Assembly (NCBI RefSeq): GCF_002831585.1
Contig: NZ_CP025113.1
Span: 4,293,001 to 4,357,000 of the forward strand
Reading direction: 5' to 3'
Origin: Bradyrhizobium sp. SK17
GTDB taxonomy: Bacteria > Pseudomonadota > Alphaproteobacteria > Rhizobiales > Xanthobacteraceae
DNA length: 64,000 nt
Positions 53,531-62,500 of this stretch are shown piece after piece (within the stretch, counting starts at the first letter, position 1; every line of letters begins with the position of its first letter). A model generated the notes under the pieces. The model saw only the letters and a program-made list of their open reading frames with translations. It was not told where the DNA came from and did no database searches. The translations under genes were made by a program, and so were the position numbers.

Positions 53531-56500
53531 ATGGTTCCCCGCTTCTCCAGCTCTCTCTCCCGCGCCACCATTCGCGCTGCGTTGTTCGGCAGCGTCAGCG
53601 TTGCGGCGCTGCTTGCCAACGCGCCGGTGAACGCGCGTCCGTTTGGGTCGGCCTGGACAGCCTCACCATCGGCCGCGGCGATGGCTGCGTCGCAATCGAC
53701 GGCGCAGGATGCGGCGGCCGCCGCCAAGCAGGGCCAGGATGCGATGACGCGGGCGACGCGCGCCATCCAGGCGATGCAGGGCTTGCAGAATGCAGCGCGC
53801 AGCGCGGCGCAGGCCTCGCAGCGTTCGGTGACGCTGCCGCAGGTCGCGGTCCCCAACGGCCTTGCGCCCGGCGGGCTACAGGGGGCGCAGGGATGGCAGG
53901 GCGCGAACGCGCCGACGCAGGCGATCGATGCCACAGGCCAGACCCAGGTCGGCATCCGGCAAACCCGGGCGCAGGCGATCCTCAACTGGAATTCGTTCAA
54001 CGTCGGCGCACGCACCACGCTGACCTTCGACCAGCAGGGCAATGCCAATTGGGTCGCGCTCAACCGCGTGGTCGGCAGCACGGCGCCGAGCCAGATCCTC
54101 GGCAATATCAAGGCCGACGGCTCGGTCTATGTGATCAACCAGAACGGCATCATCTTCGGCGGCGCGAGCCAGGTGAATGTCGGCTCGCTGATCGCCTCGA
54201 GCGCTGGCATCACCGATACCCAGTTCCTCACCAACGGCATCTACGCGCAGCAGGCCGGCGGCCAATACGTGCCGAGCTTCACCGGCGCGCGCGGTGCCGT
54301 CAGGGTCGAGGCCGGTGCGCTGATCTCGACCAACGCGCCGTCGTCGGTGACGCAGGGCGGCGGCTTCGTCCTGCTGATGGGCACCGAGGTCAGCAATGCC
54401 GGCTCGATCAGCGCGCCGCGGGGCCAGGTGCAACTTGCCGCCGGTAACGACTTTCTGCTGCGGCCGGGGTACAGCACCGACGCCAACCAGGCCTCGACCA
54501 CGCGCGGCAACGAAATCTCGCCGATCGTGCGCGATGCGATCGCGGCGGTCGGCAATTCCGGCCTGATCTTCGCCCAGCAGGGCGACATCACGCTGGCGGG
54601 CCGCAGCATCGCCCAGGACGGGGTGCTGGTCGCCACCAGCTCGGTCAACACCCGCGGCACGATCCACCTGTTGAACGCAGCTTCCGATGCGGCCGGCAGC
54701 ATCACGCTCGGCAGCGGCAGCCTGACCACGATCCTGCCCGAGCTCGACAGCAGCGAGACCGCGCTCGACAGCCAGCGCAGCCAGTTGGTCGCCGATTCCA
54801 CGGCGTTCACCCATACTCCGGTTGCCAACGCCCAGTTCGACAACCTTTCGCGGCTGTCCGACCGGCTCGACCAGGGACGGATCGAGATCGTCAGCGGCGG
54901 CACCGTCACCTTCAAGGACAGCTCGATCACGCAGGCGCAAGGTGGCCAGGTGGCGGTCAGCGCCAGCCATCGCGTCTTCGCCGAGAGCGGATCGGTCATC
55001 GACGTCTCGGGCGTGCGCGGCGTGCTGCTGCCGATGTCGTCCAACAACCTGCTGATCAACGTGCAAGGCAATGAGCTGCGCGACTCGCCCGGCAACCGTG
55101 ATGCGGACTACCTGAAGAACGCGGATATCTGGATCGACGCGCGCGACCTGGTGTTGGTGCCGGCAGGCAGCGGTGGCTATGCGACCGACCGCTACTATAC
55201 GCCGGGCGGCCTGCTCGAGGTCTCCGGCTATCTCGCCAACAGCGCTCACCGGATCGGCGAATGGGTCGCGGTCGGCGGCACCGTCACGCTGGCCGGGCCG
55301 GAGGTCGTCGCGCAGAAAGGGGCGGTGTTCGACGTCTCCGGCGGCTCGCTCAGCTATCAGGGCGGTTATGTCCTCACCTCCAATCTGCTGGGCGCGGACG
55401 GCCGCCTCTACAGCATCGGGCAGGCACGCGCCGATACGACGTATTACGGTCTTGGCGCCGGATTCATCCGCGAGCACAAGCTCGGCGGCAAGGTTGCGCC
55501 GAGTCTGACCGAAGTCTGGGCCAATCCGTTCGGCAAGGGCCGGCTGACGAGCCGCTGGGAGGACGGCTACACCATCGGCCGCGACGCCGGGTCTCTGGTG
55601 CTGTCGACGCCGACGGCGGTGTTCGAAGCGGACATCCTCGCGGATGTCGTCACCGGTTCACGCCAGACCACGGAGCGGCCGGACGGCATCGCCGACGGCT
55701 ACAAGCTGTCTCAGAATGTCGCGCCGCTCCAGGGCAAGCTCGCGCTCGGCGGCTATTCGGGAATCGGCCTCACCGCCGCATCCGACGCGCGGGTCGTGTT
55801 CGGCCGAACGGCCGGGATCACCGACACGCTGAATGCCTCGTCGGCGTTGCCCGACGACCGGATCGGGACGGCGCTGTTCAATTCGGACGCACTCAATGCC
55901 GCCAAGCTGGGTGGGCTCAACGTTGCGAGCAGCAAGCAGATCGTGGTCGATGCGCCGCTCGAGCTTGCCCCGGGCGCGCAGGTGACCTTAGCGGCGCCGC
56001 ATCTCGAGCTCGACGCAGACGTCACGGCGCATGGCGGCAGCGTGACGTTGACCAATCTCATGCATGCGCTGCTCGGTCAGGGGCAGAACGAGCAATGGTG
56101 GGCGCTGAATGACGCCAACGGCAAGGCGCAGGTCACGATCGGCGAGAAGGTCACCGTTGATCTCAGCGGGTTGTGGAGCAACGGACTGACCGGAGCCGAT
56201 ACTTCCGGTCAGGCGCATCTGGATGGCGGCAACTTCACCGTGTCGACGACCGGCGGCATCACGCTCGCCAGCGGGTCGCTCATCGATGTGTCCTCGGGTG
56301 GCGCGATCCTGTCGTCCGGCAAGACGATCGGCGGCAAGGGCGGCAATGTCAGCCTCATCGCCAATGACTATTCGCATCTGGCGTGGACGCAGTTCTTCAC
56401 CAATCCGCTGATCCTCGATGGCACGATTCGCAGTTATGGTTTTGCCGGCGGCGGCACGTTGACCTTGAACGCGGGCCAGGAGATCGCGATCGGCGAAGCC

Positions 56501-59500
56501 GTGGCCGATGCGCTGGTGCTCGATCCCGCGATCTTCCAGTCCGGCTTTACTGCCTACAACATCAGCAGCAACACCGGCATCCAGATCGGCGAGGGCACGC
56601 GCGTGGACGCTGCGGTGCCGGTCTATCGTTTCACCGAGGGCAGCTTCACCGCGGCCACCGGGAGCCTCGTCGCAGATGCCGCGGAACTCTGGACGCCACC
56701 CAGGTTCACGATCGACCCCTTCAAGCACAGCGCCACGCAGCGTGTCGGCGCCGACGTGACGTTCTCGAGCCTGCACGATTTCACGCTGGCGAAGGGCGCG
56801 TCCATCAATGTCGATCCGGGCCGCTCGGTTTCGATCTACGCCAATCGCCAAACGGTGATCGACGGCACGATCATGGCACCCGCCGGCAACATCCTGATCA
56901 CGAGCCTGCAAGACGCCCCCGGCGACAACCGGTACAACATGGGCTATGGCGAATTCAGCCTGACGCGTTCGTTCTGGATCGGCGACGACGCGGTGCTCGA
57001 TGTCTCGGCGCGTGATGCAGTGTCGCGCGACGCGCGCGGGGTGTCCTACGCGGCGGTGCCGGATGGCGGCACGATCCGGATCGGCGGCACGGGGGCGCTC
57101 GATTCAGACGGCTATCCCGTGGTCAGCGATGCCTTCGTTATCGTTCGTCCGGGCGCGCTGATCGATGCGTCGGGGACTGCCGCGCTCGTCGACGTCCTCA
57201 ACGGCAATCGCTATGTGCCGACCCTCGCCGCGAGCGATGGCGGGGCGATCTCGCTCTATTCCAGTTTCGGGATGGCGCTCGACGGCACCTTGCGCGCCGC
57301 TTCCGGCGGCAGTGGCGCTTCCGGCGGCACGCTGAATCTGACGATGTCGAGCCGCGGCTATGCCGTCGGGCAGCCAAACGCGAATGCGCCCTATGCGACG
57401 GGCAATCTGCCCGAGGCATTCCAGCGGTCGCGCGATATCACGCTGGTGCAGTACGCGCCGGGCAGCGGCTTGAGCGCCGATCTGTCGCCCGGCGAGGCCG
57501 ATCCGGCCCTGAAATTCGGGCGGACGGTGATCGGCGTCGACCAGGTCGAGAAGGGCAGCTTCGGTTCGCTTTCGCTCTACACGCGCGATCTTCTCGTCTT
57601 CGACGGCAATGTCGATCTCAGCCTGTCGCGCAGCCTTCACCTGTCCAGCGGCGTGATCGCCGCGGCGCCCGACGCACCAAACAGCACGATCCGCCTGTCC
57701 GCGCCCTATGTCCGTCTGGATGGCGTTTACGACGCGGCCAAGGCGCAGGCGCAGATCGGGTATTCGCCCGGCATCAACGACCTTCATGTCCGCAATCCGG
57801 CCGACGGCGGAAATTTCACCGTCGCGGGCGACCTCGTCGACGTCTACGGCAACGTCCAGTTCGGTGCCACCGGCAAACAAGGCAGTGGATCCGTCGATCT
57901 TGGGCGGCCCATCAGCGTTGCGTTCGATGCCCGTGGCTTTCATCAGGTCACGTTGCAAAGCAGCGGCGACATCCGCTTCGGCAATGGCGGGCTCGATGTC
58001 GAGAATCTCGCGCTGACCGCGGACCAGATCTATCCCTTGAGCGGCGCCGTCGCGATCATCAAGGTCGGGAATCGTCCGGGCGGGAACAACAGCGTCTATG
58101 ATTCCGATGCTCGTCTCGTCATCCGCCGCAATGACGACGAGACGCCGGCGGTCCCGGCATCGGTCTTCGGTGATCTCGTCTTTATTGCCGCCAACATCGA
58201 TCAGGGCGGCGTCGTTCGGGCGCCGCTCGGCCGTGTCTGGTTCAACAACTATCAATCGCTCGCCAACACCCTGGCCCAATCGAACATCACGTTCCGCAGC
58301 GGCAGCATCACCTCCGCGAGCGCGGCCGGCCTGATCATGCCATTTGGCGGCACTTCGGACGGCATCACCTATCAAGGCGCGGACGGCACGCTGCACAATC
58401 TTGCAAGTGCGTCCTATGACGATCATACAAGCAGCGTAAAGATCGCCAGCGGCGTTTCGATCAATGCCACGTCGTTCATAGGCGAGGTCGGGGCCGTGAT
58501 CGATCTGACCGGCGGCGGCACGCTCACGGGCGCGGGTTTCGTCTCCGGCCGCGGCGGCTCGGTCGATGTGCTGAAGACGGCGCTGGTCAACGCCAATCCG
58601 GTCAACAGCTATAGCGCTGCCGGCAACAAGGTCTATGCGATCGTACCTGGTTCGGCGGACAAATACGCGCCGGTGATCGCAACCAACGGTGCCGGCGATC
58701 CGGTGATCGGCCAGCAAATCACGCTTCCCTCCGGTGTGCCGGGAGTACCGGCGGGCACCTATACGCTGCTGCCCTCGAGCTATGCGCTGGTGCCTGGCGG
58801 CTACCGGGTCGAGCTCGGCGTGACCGGAACGACCGTGACGCCGGCTGTGACGGCGGGTAACGGTTCGGTCGTCACATCGGGCTATCTCGGAGTTGCCAAC
58901 ACTGGAATCCTGGACGCGCTGCCGACGCGCGTGATCCTCACGTCCGGCCAGACCGCACGGCTCTATTCGCAGTACAACGAGACCAGCTATGCTGACTTCG
59001 AGCGAGCGCAGGCCGCCACCTTCGGCGGCTTCCGGCCTCGCTTGCCGGAGGACGGCAAGGTGCTCGACATCACCCTTCGTCCGTCGTCCGACGGCAGCAA
59101 TCCGCTGTCCTTCGCAGGCGCCGCACTGTTCGATGGCGCCAAAGGCGGCATTGACGGCACGCTGATCATCCGACCGTCGTTCACCACGACAGGGCCTGCC
59201 GTGCTCGACATCACGGCGCCAGGCGTTACGCCCATCGCGGGGCATGTCTCGATCTCGAGCGCCGATATCAATGCCTTCAAGGCGCCGACGCTTCTGTTGG
59301 GCGGCACGAGCGTATACTTCACCGATGACAATCCCGGAGCCGGCGCCAAGATCTATTTTGACGGAAGCTCGACCGCTTCCGTCAATCTGCTCGATGGAAC
59401 GATTGTCAGCGCGGGCCAGGTGTTCCTGGTAGGCAACACCATCAACATAGCCAGCGGCGCGACGGTCGATACGCGCGGATTGGGCAATAGTCTCGTCGAT

Positions 59501-62500
59501 TCGACGCTCGGTTACGTCTATTCCAACATCGGACCTTACACGTCGGCGAATCCCGACCAGAGTCCCGCTGTGCTCGCGGTGGCCAATGGTTGGTTCCAGT
59601 TCCTGGATGCCGTTGGACCCGGCAAGATCAGCATTGCGAGCGGTGCCTCGCTGCTGACCGACGGCAGTGTGGTGCTCGCTGCCCCGGGCGGACTCACGAT
59701 GGGCGACGTCAATTTCGGTGCGCGCTACCTCAACGTCACGCAGGCGCAGGTCAATGTCGGCACCGAGGCCGCGCTTGCCGCGGCGCTGGCCGCAGGCCAT
59801 TTGCCGACCGGCTGGAATCTCACCCAGAGCGTGCTCGACAAGCTGCTACGGCCGTCGACGACCGCCGGCACGCCCGCGCTCGAGCAGCTCATCATCACGG
59901 CGAGCGGCGCCTTCAATCTGATCGGCAGTGTCGACCTCGACATCACGCGCCAGGGCGGCGCTTCCTCCGATTCTCTCAAATTCGTGCTCAATACACCGGC
60001 CATCTACGGTCTCGGCGCCGCGGGCGACACTGCCAGCATCACCGCCGACACGCTGGTCTGGAACGGCATCCGTACCGGCAGCGGCACGACCACGAGCCCC
60101 TACGGCAACCAGGCGCCTGGCGCTGTGCTGCCCAGCGGGCCCGGCACGGGAGCGGGGCATCTCGCCATCAACGCCAGCGAAATCCTGTTCGGCTATGACG
60201 CCTCGCTGAGCAAGACGACCGATGGCGCCACCCTGAGCCGTCTGGCGCTCGGCTTCTCCGACGTCACGCTGACGGCGGCGAGAAGCATCACATCGAACAG
60301 CAATGGCACGCTGAAGGTCGGGCTCAGCCAGGACGGCAGCGGCATCTTGCAGGGCGGCGCGCTCACCATCGCTACCCCGCTGATCACGGCCAGCAACGGG
60401 TCCAAGCTCGATGTCAGCGCCGGCGCAGCGATACGCCTGGTCGGGGTAGCGGGGGCCGCTCCCGCCGACACACGCGGTGTGACGGATCTCGGCGGCACGC
60501 TCTCCTTCACCGGCGACAGCGTCCTTGTCGATACCGCATTTGCCTTGCCTTCCGGCAAGCTGACGCTGAATGCGACGCACGACATCGTGCTCGGCGCAAA
60601 CGCGACCCTCGACCTCTCGGGTCGCAGCATTGCCTTCTTCGACGTCACCAAGTTCAGCTGGGGCGGCGATCTCATCCTGAGCTCGGCGAGCGGCAACATC
60701 ATCCAGAATGCGGGTTCGGTGATCGACGTCTCGGCCGTCAGCAATGCTGCGGGTTCGATCACGGCCAGGGCGATCGACGCAGCGCACGGCCAGGTTTCGT
60801 TCGCCGGAACGCTCAAGGGATCGTCGACCGGCGATTACGACAGCGGCCAGTTCGCGGTCGCGGCACAGAATTTCGGCGATTTCGCCGCGCTGAATGCCAA
60901 GCTCAACGTTGGTGGTTTCTTCAGCGCCCGCGGCTTCGATCTGCGGCAGGGCAGTCTTGGCATCGGTGACGGCGTCAACGCACGCACCGTGACGATCTCG
61001 GTCGATCAGGGCAGCCTCACGGTCGATGGCAGGATCGATGCGAGCGGGGCGAAGCCCGGCACCATCCGCCTGTCTGCACGCGACGATCTAAGGCTCACCT
61101 CGAATGCCGTGCTCGATGTCCATAGCAATGTGTTACAGACCGACAGCTACGGCGCGCCGATCGAGGCCAACAACACCGCGCATGTCGAACTCACCACGAC
61201 GCGCGGCACCATGACGCTGGCCGCAGGCGCGACCATCGACATGACTTCACCGGATGGCGTGGCACGCGGCAAACTTGAGCTGAACGCGCCGCGCCGCGGC
61301 GGCACCGGCGGAGACGGTGCGGGCGCCAACGACATCGCGATCGACGCGCGCGGCCCGCTCAATATTCGCGGTGCGAGCAGCATCGCGATGAACGGGTTCC
61401 GCACCTACGACCTTCCGGACGGCAGTACGATCGACCAGGCCTATCTCGATGGCCTGAATGACGACAGCACGGCGTTCATCAGCGCGGCGCTCCAGAACGC
61501 CGACTTGCGGAACCGCCTGGCCGGGCTCGCGGCCTATGGCTCAGCCTACCATCTGCGGCCGGGCGTCACCATTGCGTCAGACGGGGCTCTCTCGACGAAG
61601 GGCGATCTCGATCTCTCCGGCTATCGCTATGGGCCGAATGCCGATCCGGCGGTGCGCGGCTCCGGCGAACCGGGCGTGCTCGTCGTCCGCGCCGCCGGCG
61701 ATCTCAAGATCAACGGCAGCATCACCGACGGCTTCGCGCCGCCAGCCGCGTCGCCGGACGCGGTCGAAACGCTGATGCAGAACGCCACGGTGGGCGCCGG
61801 TGGCTACGTCGTCAAACTCAGTGGAACGACGCTCGGTACGGGGTCGGTGATTCCGGCAACGGCCAAGGTGAACATGTGGCTTGAGTACACGGCCACGGCC
61901 CCAGCGCTCGATCGCAGGATCAACGTCACGCCCAGCAGCGACCATCCGCTGCCTGTCGATGTCGTATTGTCACAACAGTTCAAGATAACCCTGAACCTGA
62001 CCATCAAGCCGACGCTGAGAGGCGGGAATATCTACGGCCCGGACGGCAGCGTGCTCTACCGGGATGGCGAGCTGCTCGAGGGCACGGTGACCTGGCCGGC
62101 CGGCAGCAAGATCAGTGCCGGTGTCTATTTCGACGGTGCTGGCGCGAACCGGCTCCTTGGATCGGGAATCTTCTTCGTGCCGATGAAGCTTCCGCCCAAC
62201 ACCGACTTGACGCTGTTCAGAGGCTACACGTTCCGGCAAGACGTCGATCTTCCGGTTGGATTCGTGTTGCCGCAGGGAACGGTCGTCAGCATGTTGACCG
62301 GACCGGGCGATCGCCAGATCTGGGCGATCGCACCGATGCTCGCACCGGGGATGCAGTCCTGGTCGATGCGACTGGTCGGCGGCGCCGACCTTGCGAGTGC
62401 CGACGGCCGCACGTTGCAGACGGCCGACGCGCTGGCCGGTTCCGGCAACGTGGTGCTGAACGATCCCTTCAGCGTCACCATCAACAAGCCGACGACGCCA

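Noticed and set aside
53876..55477. Minus-strand open frame of about 533 codons at the start of the adhesin
   Set aside because: It overlaps the well-supported TPS secretion domain coding and shows no domain of its own.
57104..59800. Minus-strand open frame of about 898 codons inside the adhesin gene
   Set aside because: Composition is Arg/Asp/Ala-rich low-complexity with no recognisable motif. The plus strand carries continuous beta-helix repeat coding.
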